A stretch of DNA of 64,000 nucleotides, from the NCBI RefSeq assembly GCF_902635505.1, contig NC_045429.1:429067669-429131668 (forward strand), written 5' to 3'. The translations under genes and the position numbers were made by a program. This DNA is from Sarcophilus harrisii (Eukaryota > Chordata > Mammalia > Dasyuromorphia > Dasyuridae). The notes under the pieces are model-generated. The model saw only the letters and a program-made list of their open reading frames with translations. It was not told where the DNA came from and ran no database searches. Positions 44,465 through 55,204 of the stretch are shown here, in pieces; the first letter of the stretch is position 1; the number at the start of each line of letters is the position of its first letter.

Positions 44465-45230
44465 CAAGTTACATAATTTTCTAATCTAAGGGATACCAAG
44501 GCAGAAATAATCCCTGCCCTCAGGGGCCTCACCCTTTAATGAAGAAAACAACATGCAAACAACTGGTACCAGCTGGATTTTTACTGAGTTGAAGAAGTAA
44601 GATTCCTGTAGGCAGGCACTATCTTTGGGGACTGACCAGAAAAGGCGTCCAGATGAAGGTGAATTTTCAAGGTATCCCAGAGGGCTAAGGGGTGGAGAAG
44701 GGGATGTTTTCCAGACTTGGGGGAGAGCGGCTCGGGGAACAAAAACCAGTTGGAGTGCCGAGTGTGAGAAACCCGAAGGCAGGTATTGTTGGATTTTAAA
44801 TTCGTGGATAGGAGAAAGGTATGAGAAGACTGAAAAGGGGTCGAGGAAGGGACTGATTGTAAAGGGTTTTGAAGGCTGAGGGTTTTATATCCCGGAGGTA
44901 ATAGCAGGTGCGATGACTTGGTCAGCTCTGTGGAGGATGGATTGGAAAGGGATGAGATAGAGCATTGTGGTAGACACACATTACCTGAGCAGCGCTGAAC
45001 GAGAATAGGTGAGATAGTGCAAAGGTAGATGAGACTTGGCAACAGATTTAATGAATGGGTTGAATTCAAGAGAGGAGATGAGAATGATACTAATGTTGTT
45101 AGCCTAGGTGCTTGGGAGGATGGTGGGATCCTTCACACGAATACAAAAGTTCAGAATGGGAGGGAGGGCGTGAGGAAGGCGATAAATTATTTTTTGAACA
45201 TGTCAAATTTGAGACCTAGTTCTTGTTTAA
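44465..45230 (-). mobile_element. LINE-2 relic, antisense
   Basis: 'gcagaaataatccctgccct', 'gaaaacaacatgcaaacaac', 'aaagggttttgaaggctgag', 'ggatggattggaaaggga', 'gaacatgtcaaatttgagac'. The last phrase is antisense of the LINE-2 C-terminal LNMSK-type segment. No reading frame survives. Confidence 0.7.
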
Positions 45231-45339
45231 ATCGATACTGGTATAGCTACCGGAAAATGTGGATCATGCTGAGGCTCCATTCACAATCTGACTCCCCACA
45301 ACCAAATCCCTTTTCCTAACTCCATTCCGCTGTTTATGT

Positions 45340-45425
45340 TGAATCTTGTTACTTGAGGGCAGGGACTAACTTTTGTTTTTGTAGTGGCCAGCACATAAGT
45401 TGCTTAATAAATACGTTTGCATGTT
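45340..45425 (+). mobile_element. LINE-2 3' end
   Basis: 'cttgagggcagggactaact', 'gtggccagcacataagttgc', 'ttaataaatacgtttgc'. Sense LINE-2 terminus. Confidence 0.65.
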
Positions 45426-45429
45426 TATT

Positions 45430-46395
45430 CGTTCCAGTATTCATTTATTTACTCCTTTGCTGGGCTCTATGGTCAACTGCAGAGCTAGGTCTCCAGATTG
45501 CAAACTCCCTCTCTCCCTAAAACGTTCGGTGAGCCCAGGCGATATGCCCGAAGGCACACAGTGGGAGCTGCGTGGGATTATTAGGTTTGCCGCTTCCAGA
45601 GCTCGGGGCTTCTAAGGAAAGTGATGTGATTTATATGGTTTTACCACTGATGGGGAAAAGCGAGCATTTCATAAATATGTATTGGGAAATACTTAGCAAA
45701 TGAGTCGAAATAATAAAAATATGTCGGAGTAAACAACAGCTATAAATATGCCACTCGGTAGAGGAATTAGTGTTTTATGACCACCAAATACCCATTGCTT
45801 TACCAGGATAGAATTACGGATTACTTGCACAATGGGTGCATTATTGAGTTTCTCTAACCAATAAAAAAGAAAAACTGCTTTGACTGTTACTGCTAACTCG
45901 GGGAAGGGTAAGTCCCTGGGGAAATGCACTTCTGAGAACTCTCTGCCTAGATAATATGCAAATCATTAAGCAGTCTTCCAGAGATTTAGCTACTTACAAT
46001 ATATAGAAAGAGGATGCCGAGTTAATGATTTCCCCCAAATAGCTCTATTAGGGAAAAAAAAAAGCATAATTATTGGGTCCAATGGGTGAGTTAAGCACAC
46101 CCTTTCTTGGAAAGAAGTCAGGTGTTCAGTTCTTAGGTAAGCTATTTCTTCCAGGAAGACCATCTGATGATTTGGTCTTTGCCCCTCCGGGATAGTGGAC
46201 CTGTGACTTTCAGGAATTTTAGGTATCGCTCAGGGGAAGGAAGATGTGGCAAGGCACAGGTAATCCCTCTTCTTTTTACGGGACTGGGAAGATATGAATG
46301 AAAATTCATCTAGATAATGAGAAAATGACAGTTTTGAATTTTGAGACATATGGTCTGAGATGGTGGTGGGGAAGAGAGAAAGTAAAAATTTAAAC
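45430..46395. other. Intergenic, unassigned
   Basis: About 1 kb without a repeat or gene I can recognise. It is less repeat-like than its flanks. Confidence 0.4.
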
Positions 46396-46399
46396 CCTG

Positions 46400-46530
46400 A
46401 CTACCTGCCATCCAGGGGAAGATGTGGAGGGAAGGAGGGAAAAAGTTGAAACAGAAGTTTGTGCAATGGTCAATGCTGAAAAATTACCCATGCATATGTT
46501 TTGCATATAAAAAGCTATTTAAAAAAAAAG
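46400..46530 (+). mobile_element. L1 3' terminus, about 130 bases
   Basis: 'actacctgccatccagggga', 'aagttgaaacagaagtttgt', 'caatgctgaaaaattaccca', 'tttgcatataaaaagctatt', then poly(A). Flanked by near-identical 'aatttaaaccctg' (46388) and 'gaattaaaccctg' (46529), a probable target-site duplication. Confidence 0.8.
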
Positions 46531-46534
46531 AATT

Positions 46535-47205
46535 AAACCCTGGGAAAAGGAAACTGACTGGGGCAAGAATTGCCCCAAAGGTGGGACACAATTACAAAAA
46601 CTGCCTGGCTCGAGAAAGTGGGACGTATTGAATTCAGGTAAGGTGCTCATTTGAAGATCATTATGTATTGCTTTGTTAATTATTTAATAATAGCGCAGAA
46701 TTACTCTGAAAAGTGTAGATAAGTAAACTGAGGCATGAAAATTAAATTAACTAGAAGGAATGATTCAGTTTTATAATTATCTGTATGTATGGTTAGGATT
46801 CTGTTTAGTTCAGGAAATCTCCCATCTCTTTGGGATGTCTTCCCAGTTCTGTCTTTTGAAATATAATCCATTTTTCATAGTCCAATATTGTGATTTAATG
46901 GTTACCTCTCCAGGAAGCTCTCTCTGCTCCAAAGAAGCTCGGGGTGATTGCTGTTTCCTCTTGAAATGGGGAGCATTTTGTAAATACCACCCATGACACA
47001 TCATCTACCCAAATCACAACCTACTTGGTGTTTATTTGTTTACCTGACATCTCCCTTACTGCTCACTGAAGGCAGGCTCTGGGGCTTAATTCTTTTTGTG
47101 TCCTCTACAATTTGTTGAATCAGTGAATATTAAACAGTGAATAATTGGTTTTCATGGATAGGAGACAAAAGGAATGTGTGGATGGATGGGTTAACGCAGT
47201 GATGA
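46535..47205. other. Intergenic, unassigned, LINE-2 trace
   Basis: 'actgaaggcaggctctgggg' near 47065 is LINE-2-like. No gene. Confidence 0.4.
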
Positions 47206-47209
47206 CGAT

Positions 47210-47415
47210 GTTCAGTTATGAACTTTTTTGGGGTTTTCTTCACGAAGATACTGAAATGATTACAGATGAGGAGGCTGAGGAAAATGGGATTAAGTAACTT
47301 GGCCAAGGTCACACAGCTTGTAAAACTCTAAGGTTAAATTTGAACTCAGATAGTTGAGGTTTTTGGACACCAGGTCCAGTACTCTATCCACTGTGTCACC
47401 TAGCTGCCTGAAGGG
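47210..47415 (-). mobile_element. tRNA-RTE type SINE, minus
   Basis: 'gaacttttttggggttttct' and 'cagatgaggaggctgaggaa', 'aaggtcacacagcttgtaaa', 'gtactctatccactgtgtca', 'cctagctgcc'. Antisense full-length SINE. Confidence 0.75.
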
Positions 47416-47578
47416 TTAATGCAAACCCATTCCTATTAGAAAAAAGGCATTATTTTTCCCTAAGTGAACTGTAGTGGTTCGAAGATCAGTAGTACCAGCT
47501 TTGGAATGAAGATCAGAACATGGGCATTTTCAATTAAATATTTATTAACTTTATTTCTGATAAATAGCTACAAAAAGA

Positions 47579-47581
47579 GAC

Positions 47582-47610
<29 letters not shown>
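47579..47610. repeat. (TA)n microsatellite
   Basis: About 30 bases of alternating T and A. Confidence 0.9.
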
Positions 47611-47612
<2 letters not shown>

Positions 47613-47631
47613 AGAGTCCCTAGGAATTTAT

Positions 47632-48520
47632 CAATCAATCAACAAGCCATTAAGTCCCTACTATGTGCCAGGCACTATGATAACTTCTGGGAATATAAAC
47701 AAAAATAAGAAAATCCCTGCCTTCCTTGAGTTTACATTCTATCAGGGGAGTTAACTTGTACGCATATAAATATAAAGTCATTCTGTTGAGGAGAAGGCAT
47801 TAAAACTAGTTCATTAGACTATGAGTTCCTTGAGAGCAGGAACTGTTTTTTGTCTTTCTTTGGTTCTCCAGTGCTTAGCAAGGTTCCTAGCAAATACTAG
47901 GTATTTAATAAATGCTTAATGTTGATGGCTGACTAGCTGCTGGTGGGTGTGTTACTCAGACTGTGAATGAGTTTGATGGGGCAAGGGTAGCAAACCCCAG
48001 GTGTGGGGGATAACCATTTTGCAAAGGCATGGAGACCGGAGATGTAGTTTTTGAATGTGGAGAACCAGTGAAATCTATTGAAAATTAGAATGTGTGAAGG
48101 GAAGTAATGTACCAGGAAGGCTAAAATACGAAGTCAGAGCCTAGTTTGGAAGGACTTTAAATACCAAGCATAGGAGTCTGTATTTGATGATTTGATTGTA
48201 GAAAATAGAAAAATAGCTCTGTAGTTTATTGAGTGTGTGTGTGGGGGGTTGGGATTTGGTTGCATGTGTACTTTTAGAAAGATTGTTTTGGCAGCTGTGT
48301 GGATGATGATCTGGAAAGGGGAGAACCTTGAGAAAGAAAGGCTCATTAAGGAGGGTATTCCAATGGTCAGGGCAAGAAGTGATTAAGTCTAAAACTAGGG
48401 TGGAATAGAGGAAGATTTGAGAGGTGTTGAAGTAAATATATAAATGAGGTAAATCTTGACAACCGATTGGGTGTGGAAGACAAAATTCTTGCACTGCAGG
48501 CACAAACCTACCAGAAGTAA
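47632..48520 (-). mobile_element. LINE-2 relic, antisense, with inner sense LINE-2 3' end
   Basis: Begins 'caatcaatcaacaagccatt' (antisense LINE-2 terminus), then 'ctgccttccttgagtttaca'. A sense LINE-2 3' end interrupts at 47815-47935 ('tccttgagagcaggaactgt', 'tatttaataaatgcttaatg'). Antisense body resumes to 48520 with 'gattgttttggcagctgtgt' and 'ttccaatggtcagggcaag'. Confidence 0.65.
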
Positions 48521-48636
48521 TTTTCATTAACTTATTTATTTTTGTTCTAATCTAAGAATTGTTCTATCTGCAAAGAGGAATGTCCATAATGATGAGTCCC
48601 CTCATACCTTTAGACATATCTATAAAATACATGACT

Positions 48637-49378
48637 ATTGTTGTTGCTTAGTTGTGTCTGTGTCTCGCTTATGCCATTTGGAGTTCTCTTGGCAAAGATA
48701 CTGGAATGGTTTGCCATTTCCTTCTCCAATTTATTTTACAGATGAGGAAATTGAGGCAAACAGGTGAAATGACTGATCCAGAGCTAGTAATGTAATGCTG
48801 AAGAAACTGAGCAAGACAGAGATTGAGACCAATTCAATGGTTTATTAAATGGAGAGAGATACTGGGACCCAAGGATCCATGGATCCATGGTTGGTCCCAG
48901 GGCGCCCCAAGTATTGGGACAGCAAGCTTTTTTATAGGATAACAAGAACAATGGCATAATGGGGGAGATACCTAGGTGGGGATAACCTAATGGTGGAGGA
49001 GGCCCCTAGGATGACACCATGGAGAGAGGTTACTGATATTCTAATGACATCTAAAATGGATAAATCTTTATCCTGTCAAACATTAAGAAGGAATGTCTAT
49101 AACCTAAAGATATAAAACCTTCATCTCATACAACCATTTAAGAGGGAATGATTATAGCCTGGGGTTTTGGAGCAACTGAGATAGACCTTTATCTCATCAA
49201 ACATTAAGAGGGAAAGGTTATAACCTGAGGCAGAATGATTAAATAGAACAATTGGAGAAACTGGGTCTGGACTTTAAATGGGAACTTTGGCACAACAGTA
49301 AGTGTCTGAGCTTGGATTTGAACTCAGATTTTCTGGATGCCAGGCCTGGCACTCTGTCTATTCGAGCTACCTGTTCTG
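48637..49378 (-). mobile_element. MAR1-type SINE interrupted by a solo LTR
   Basis: 'gtttgccatttccttctcca', 'acagatgaggaaattgaggc' and 'ccagagctagtaa' on the left; 'gtaagtgtctgagcttggat' and 'ctggcactctgtctattcga' on the right. Without 48791-49301 the two halves form one contiguous antisense tRNA-RTE SINE. Confidence 0.85.
48791..49297 (-). mobile_element. Solo LTR of an endogenous retrovirus
   Basis: A 507-base block bounded by TG...CA and by the 4-base direct repeat GTAA (48787-48790 and 49298-49301). On the minus strand it has a TATA-like CCTATAAAA, then an AATAAA, in normal LTR order. A related block lies at 59916-60391. No internal retroviral sequence is present, so it is a fossil left by LTR-LTR recombination. 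The 4-base duplication fits a class I (gamma-like) family. It is younger than the SINE it lies in. Confidence 0.85.
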
Positions 49379-50344
49379 AGTAAGTTACTTCTCTTTGCCT
49401 CAATTTTGTCATCTCTAAAATAGGAATAATAATAGCTCTTACCTCACATAGTTATTGTGGGGAATCAAATGAGTTAACATGTAAAACACCTTGTAAATCT
49501 TATATAAATAGTTGCTATTATTTATTAATGTAAGACATTTTAAAAGAAACACTTACGGGAATCTTGAACAAGGAAAACTTATGAAATAGTTACAACACTC
49601 AGGGTAAGGTACCAGTTAACATTTTGCTTCATTAAACAATATAATTGTTCCTTAATCTTTCCTATACACCCTTATGGAGTCATTTTCCTAAAACCATTCA
49701 TTCCTTCTACGACCACTTCCCTCGACTTCCCACTCCAAAATAGTCAAGGGTGAATTTAATAAAAAAAGACCTCCTTCCTCTGATCAACAGCCTAATACCT
49801 TCAGAAATGGTGAGAGAAAGGATTGCTTTTAGGTAGGTGATTATGCTAATCACTTCTGTTGATCGAAAAAGCATTGACTGGGATGACAGAAATATCCATA
49901 TTTCCTTTTCAAAGAGGGGTTACCACCTTTGATCCTTTGGGGAAGGGGAAGTAGAGCCTTACCTTTGATTATTGATGTTTCACTCATGTTCTTAAATCAA
50001 AGAGAATGTGCTTAAGAAAAAGAGGAGTTGGATTTTAGTGGAGGGCATGGTTTACTGAGAAGTTCGATTAAGTACTGATAAAGTTTTCTTCAGGTAAGTT
50101 TGGAAAGGGCTTTGGCTTGAGAAATGTTTATTTCTTAACATTTTTCTGCTGAAACTAAGAGAGAGAGAGAGAGAGAGAGAGATTTTAATAAGCTTAAAGG
50201 GTAAGGAATTAAGGTTGAGAATCAGGGTGCCCAAGAGAACAATAGTGTCTTGGATAGAAATAAGAATGTTCAGCAAAGGGGTGGGGTTGCAAAGGTCACT
50301 TTTGGATATTGTGAGCTCTCTAACTGAGATCCAATTAGAAATCC
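49302..50344. other. Intergenic with MIR fragment
   Basis: A MIR at about 49380-49520 ('ctttgcctcaattttgtcat', 'gaatcaaatgagttaacatg'), a (GA)n run at 50157-50181, otherwise unassigned. Confidence 0.45.
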
Positions 50345-50347
50345 CCA

Positions 50348-50515
50348 AAGAAGGGGACAGCTAATTGGTGTAGTGGATAGAGCACCAACCCTGAAGTTCA
50401 AGCCTGAGTTCAAATATGATGTCAGACACTTAACACTTCCAGGTTGTATGAGCCCGGGCAAGTCACAACCTCAATTGCCTCAGCAAAAAATAAGTAAAAA
50501 ATAAAAAAAAAAATC
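50348..50515 (+). mobile_element. tRNA-derived SINE (WALLSI-like), plus
   Basis: 'ggggacagctaattggtgta', 'gtggatagagcaccaaccct', 'gatgtcagacacttaacact', 'gcccgggcaagtcacaacct', A-rich tail. Confidence 0.85.
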
Positions 50516-50574
50516 TGTCCAAAAGCAGCTGTGGCATTGGTATTAGGGATCAGGAGAGAGGAGAATGTTGGCCA

Positions 50575-51945
50575 TACATATTTAGTCAAATCAGCAAGCA
50601 TTTATAAAGCACTTATTATGTGCCAGGTACAGTGCTTTTTTTCAAGGAACTTTTTTCAAGTCCCTTTTTTCAAGAAACTTACAATCTAAGTTGTAAAAAA
50701 AAAAAGTCCAAGAAAACGACTATTACAAACAAGATGTAGAGAGGTAAACCTGTTTCAATCAACAGAATGAAGGCACTAGAATTAATGGGATAAAGAAAAA
50801 CCTTCTTGTATAGATGGGATTTTAGTTGAGATTTGGGGAGGAGGTAGAGAGTAAAAAAGTCTGGAGTTGGAATGTCTTATTTAGGAAATAGCAAGGAGGA
50901 TAGTGCCACTGGATTGCTCTCTGCCATTGGGGGTAGACTAGAAGGGTAAAAGGGGGACAGGTTATAAAGGGCTTTGAACTCGTAAGAGAGGATTTGATAT
51001 TTGATTTGGAAGAGAGTACAGAGGCACTGCAGTGTATTGGGGTGGGGCTGGCTTAGTAATACTTAAGATCAGTTTGACCACTGAGTGGAGGAGGATCTGG
51101 AGTGGAGAGAGACTTGAGACTGGCAAACTTACCTGAGGCTATTAGAATAGTCCAGATATGAGGTGATAAGGGGGCTTACATCAGTGTGAAGGCCCGAATT
51201 AGAGAGAAAGGGGTGTATTTAAGAGATGTAAAAGTAAGTAAAATTGTAAAATTTGATGTAAAATTGATGGGACTAAGCAAAGGATTGGATAATGGTAGTA
51301 TTGGGGGGAAAGAAATGGAGAATTGAGAATGACCCCTAGGTTTTGAGCTTGGAGATGGTGTTGCCCTTGACAGTGATGGGGAAGTTAGGAAGAGAATACA
51401 GTTTTTAGGGAAAGATAATGAGTTTTATTTTAAATAGGTTGAGTTTGAGATGTCTATGTTACATGCAGTTCAAAATGTCCAGTAGAATTCTCTCTCAACT
51501 CCAATATCAAATAGGTGGACATAAATGATACATAAATTATCAGCAGATTAGAGATGATAATTGAATCAATGGGAGATGAGAAAATTAATAAATGAAATAG
51601 TATATAGAGAGAACAAAAGAGGGCTCATGACAGAGCAGCGTGTCTCAGATTGAAGATCCAGCAGAGGGTACTAAGAAGAATCAGCTTGACATATAGGAGG
51701 AATTAGGATAGAATAGTGTCATAGAATCTTAGAGAACAGAGACCTCAAAAATTCAGAAAAACCAGTTCCTGCCCTGGGAAGAACTGGGAAAGGCATTTTA
51801 CAGAGTGTGACTTTAGGCAAGAATTGAAGGAAACCAGAAAGTGGAGGTGAGGAGTGAGAAATTTTCAGGCATGGGACACAATCGATGAAAATGTCCAAAA
51901 TTGGGAGATGATGAAGAAAGTAAGTAGAAGTAATGAGAGTAAATG
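50575..51945 (-). mobile_element. Long LINE-2 relic, antisense
   Basis: Longest LINE-2 copy here. Antisense 3' terminus ('agcaagcatttataaagcac', 'ttattatgtgccaggtacag'), then 'gttataaagggctttgaact', 'gaatgacccctaggttttga', 'agataatgagttttatttta' and 'gagtttgagatgtctatgtt', which correspond to the LINE-2 reverse-transcriptase C-terminus. A partial duplicate of the first third ('aaagtggaggtgaggagtga') follows at about 51785-51945. Confidence 0.7.
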
Positions 51946-52211
51946 TATCTAGCTTTGCAAATATGGATTCTCTGTTTTCAGTGCACAGTTTTTGTAGTTA
52001 TGAATTTGTACTTTATAATATTACCTGTAATTATATTTACACATGATTATTGCCAGATAGATGACAGATAAATATTAAACACTTATGTGCCAAGCAAAGT
52101 TTTAAGTGCTGGGGATACGTGGCTTCCAGGATTTTACAGTCTAGCTGAGGTGACAATACATAAAGAGAAGCTGGGAAGGACTCATTCTGGGAGTCATGAA
52201 CTGAGCAATGC

Positions 52212-52355
52212 TTTTTAAATTTTTTTTTACTGGGGTTAAGTGACTGGCCCAGGGTCACAGAGCTAGGAAGTGTTAAGGGTCTGAGTTCAGATTTGAACTC
52301 GGGTCCTCCTGACATCAGGGCTGGTGCTCTATACACTGTGCCACCCAGCTGCCTC
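52212..52355 (-). mobile_element. tRNA-derived SINE (WALLSI-like), minus
   Basis: 'actggggttaagtgactggc', 'cagagctaggaagtgttaag', 'ctggtgctctatacactgtg', 'ccacccagctgcctcc'. Its flanks ('ctgagcaatgctttt' 52199 and 'ctgagctattctttt' 52356) are a decayed target-site duplication. Confidence 0.85.
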
Positions 52356-52370
52356 CTGAGCTATTCTTTT

Positions 52371-53209
52371 TTTTTTTTTTTTAATAGCCTTTTATTTACA
52401 GGTTATATGTATGGGTAACTTTACAGCATTAACAATTGCCAAACCTCTTGTTCCAATTTTTCACCTCTTACCCCCCACCCCCTCCCCTAGATGGCAGGAT
52501 GACCAGTAGATGTTAAATATATTAAAATATAAATTAGATACACAATAAGTATACATGACCAAACCGTTATTTTGCTGTACAAAAAGAATCAGACTCTGAA
52601 ATATTGTACAATTAGCTTGTGAAGGAAATCAAAAATGCAGGTGGGCATAAATATAGGGATTGAGGATTCAATGTAATGGTTTTTAGTCAACTCCCAGAGT
52701 TCTTTTTCTGGGCATAGCTGGTTCAGTTCATTACTGCTCCATTGGAGATGATTTGGTTGATCTCGTTGCTGAGGATGGCCTGGTCCATCAGAACTGGTCA
52801 TCATATAGTATTGTTGCTGAAGTATATAATGATCTCCTGGTCCTGCTCATTTCACTCAGCATCAGTTCGTGTAAGTCTCTCCAGGCCTTTCTGAAATCAT
52901 CCTTCTGGTCATTTCTAACAGAACAGTAATATTCCATAATTTTCATATACCACAATTTATTCAGCCATTCTCCAACTGATGGACATCCATTCAGTTTCCA
53001 GTTTCTAGCCACTACAAAAAGGGCTGCCACAAACATTCGTGCACATACAGGTCCCTTTCCCTTCTTTATAATCTCTTTGGGATATAATCCCAGTAGTAAC
53101 ACTGCTGGATCAAAGGATCTGCACAGTTTGATAACTTTTTGAGCATAGTTCCAAACTGCTCTCCAGAATGGCTGGATATATTAGTGTCCCTGTTTTCCCA
53201 CATCCCCCT
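52371..53209 (-). mobile_element. 5'-truncated L1 with ORF2 C-terminus and 14-bp TSD
   Basis: Flanked by TGAGCTATTCTTTT at 52357-52370 and 53210-53223. On the minus strand it encodes a stretch like the L1 ORF2 C-terminus (ARNWKLNGCPSVGEWLNKLW, then KIMEYYCSVRNDQKDDFRKA, 52788-53102), followed by 3' UTR and poly(A). It is truncated at the 5' side and cannot encode a whole protein. One of the youngest-looking elements in the window. Confidence 0.92.
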
Positions 53210-53223
53210 TGAGCTATTCTTTT

Positions 53224-53585
53224 AAGGAAGCATGGTGCTTCCTCAAATGGAAATTTGGAGGCAGCTTTCAGTTACTGGAGGAAGAAGAGGCTGCAGGGTT
53301 GAAAGCATTGTCTGAATGGAGTTACCTGAGGTGGAGGTGGAATTGTCTGGGAAAAGTGCTGACCTCTTCTTTTCAGAGATACGAAACCCAAGATTACTCG
53401 GTAAACATAAGCAGTGAGGGTTTAAGAGTTGGGATATAAAACCTCAGATTTAGAAGTGACTGTACAGGTTTACTAGTGTAGGTCCCTATCCTACATATAA
53501 CATCCCTGACAACCGCCGCCTTCAAACTAGACTAGTAACTCTCATAGTTGTGCTCTCTGAAGCACATATCCAACTCTACCCACAA
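53224..53585. other. Unassigned sequence upstream of pyrimidine tract
   Basis: No repeat or exon recognised. The open frame 53209-53439 partly lies in L1 sequence and is not gene-like. Confidence 0.4.
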
Positions 53586-53589
53586 ACAA

Positions 53590-54040
53590 CCTCTTTTTTC
53601 TTTCTTTTTTCTCTTTCCTTCCATCCTTTTTTCTCCTCCCTCCCTCCTTTTCCCCCTTTCTTTTCCCCTTCCCTTCCCCTCTCCTCCCCTCCCTCCAATT
53701 TCCTTCCTTCCTTCCTCCCTCCCTCCCTTTCTCTCTTTCCTCCCTCCGTTCTTCCTTCCTTCCTCCCTCCCCTCCTCCCTCCCTCCCGTTCTTCCTTCCT
53801 TCCTCCCCCTCCTCTCTCCCTTCCATTCCTCCCTCCTCCTCTGTTCTTCCTTCCTTCCTCCCTCTCCTCCCTCCTCCTCTCTTCCTTCTCCTTCCTCCTC
53901 CTCCTCCTCCATTCCTTCTCCTTCCTTCCTCCCTCTCCCTCCCTCCCCTCCCTCCTTCCTTCCCTCCCTCCTCCCTCCTGTCCATTCCTCCCTCCTCCTC
54001 CCGCTCTTCCCTTCCTCCTCCTCCCTCCCCTTTCTGCCAC
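53590..54040. repeat. Polypyrimidine (CTTCC/CCTCC)n tract
   Basis: About 450 bases almost free of purines on the + strand, ending 400 bases before a CpG island. Long Ser/Pro/Leu frames on + and Gly/Arg/Glu/Lys frames on - are low-complexity artefacts. Confidence 0.93.
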
Positions 54041-54429
54041 TTTCAGACTTAGCCTAAATCACAGAATGGGTGTTGCCTCTGTTAAACACTTCCGCTTTGA
54101 AAGGCCGAGGTCTCTCCCAGCACTGGGGAAGCCCTCACGTGTCCCTCACGTGTCCCTCACGTCCCGCTTGTCTGCCCTGTCTTGCGAGGGAGGCCAACGC
54201 CCTGGAGAACTCGAGGCGCGCTTGCATCCCTCCCTACTGCGCGGTCCAACTCTCTTGCATGTTACAGACACCCGGATGTCATAGCCTCTTGAGAAGGGAT
54301 AGCCCACCTTCCAAATGTAGCTTATCCGCTTGTTATGCGCGGTCGTTAGACTGCAAACTCCTTGAAGGCAGGAACAGACCAGTTATATTTTGCAGGGTTT
54401 TGGCTCTGCTCCCACTGACCCAAATCGCG

Positions 54430-55005
54430 CATCCAATGCCTTTTTCCTACCGCCAGGGGGCGGGCGCACTCCGCGACGCCTCTCTAGCTGCCGGCCTCCC
54501 TCGAGGCTCTATGGTGCTGCCCTGGAGAACGGCGGCGGCGGCAGAGGGCGCAGGCGCAAGAAGCACTTGAGGAGAGGCGGGGCGATGCGGCGGGCGGGCA
54601 AGCGAGCTGCACGAGGGACGTGCACGGCTGAGGGCGGCCCACGCCGGGCCGGGGAGGAGACTTCCTGGGGCCGCCGGGGAGGATGTTGCCCCCCTCGGCC
54701 CCTCTGCCCCTTAGACGCCGCCGCCGCCGCCGCCGTCGGCGCGGCGCTTAAAGCGACCCCTCCCCGACCGGGAGCGGAGTGGGACCCGCCCCGGGCTGGG
54801 CGGGGACGGGGAAAGGGAGGGGGGACCCGGGGAGGGGCCCCTGCCCGACCCAGCCCGCGCCCCTCCCCACCGCCCCTCCAGCCCTGCCCCCCGGGACCCC
54901 CCGCCCATCCCGAGCCCCGAGAGCCAGCCCGGACCTTCCGAGCGGCCGCCGGCTCCGCAGTCCGAGGACCTGGCTGCGAATCCCGCTTCTGCCGCGCGCT
55001 TCCCG
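54430..55005 (+). promoter_or_regulatory. RFFL: CpG island, presumed RFFL promoter and 5' exon
   Basis: Dense CpG, GC boxes, a GGC run at 54531-54543 and a GCC run at 54717-54734. RFFL (rififylin) is the next gene on the same strand after RAD51D in mammals and begins with a non-coding exon. No RFFL coding exon is seen in the remaining 9 kb, consistent with a long first intron. Transcription direction and exon limits are inferred from synteny only. Confidence 0.55.
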
Positions 55006-55065
55006 GTGACCTTGGCCGAGTCATTTGCCGGTGCCCTGCCTCAGTTTGTTCTCCCTGCAGTAATT
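54960..55065 (+). mobile_element. MIR at edge of CpG island
   Basis: 'tggctgcgaatcccgcttct', 'tgaccttggccgagtcattt', 'cctgcctcagtttgttctcc': sense MIR 5' half inside the presumed RFFL 5' region. Confidence 0.65.
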
Positions 55066-55204
55066 GGTTTCCAACTGAGACTTCGACTGGGGTCCCTCCT
55101 GAGCTCGGACTTCCGCAAACTGTGTCGCTTTCCCGGAGTCATCAAATGCGCTTGGGGAATAGTATTAGCTAACACGTCTATAGTGCCCTGTATGGGCCAG
55201 GCAC

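Noticed and set aside
52788-53102. A 104-residue minus-strand frame as a possible host gene
   Set aside because: It matches the C-terminus of L1 ORF2 and sits inside an L1 with a perfect TSD.
53548-54284. Ser/Pro/Leu-rich frames of up to 244 residues on + and Gly/Glu/Arg frames on -
   Set aside because: Low-complexity polypyrimidine tract; composition and multi-frame openness show no coding selection.
54390-55172. A 260-residue frame over the second CpG island, containing CSNWF that recalls the RFFL N-terminus (CCNWF)
   Set aside because: The CSNWF stretch lies just after MIR-derived sequence, lacks a preceding MWAT-type start, and the rest shows no RFFL similarity.
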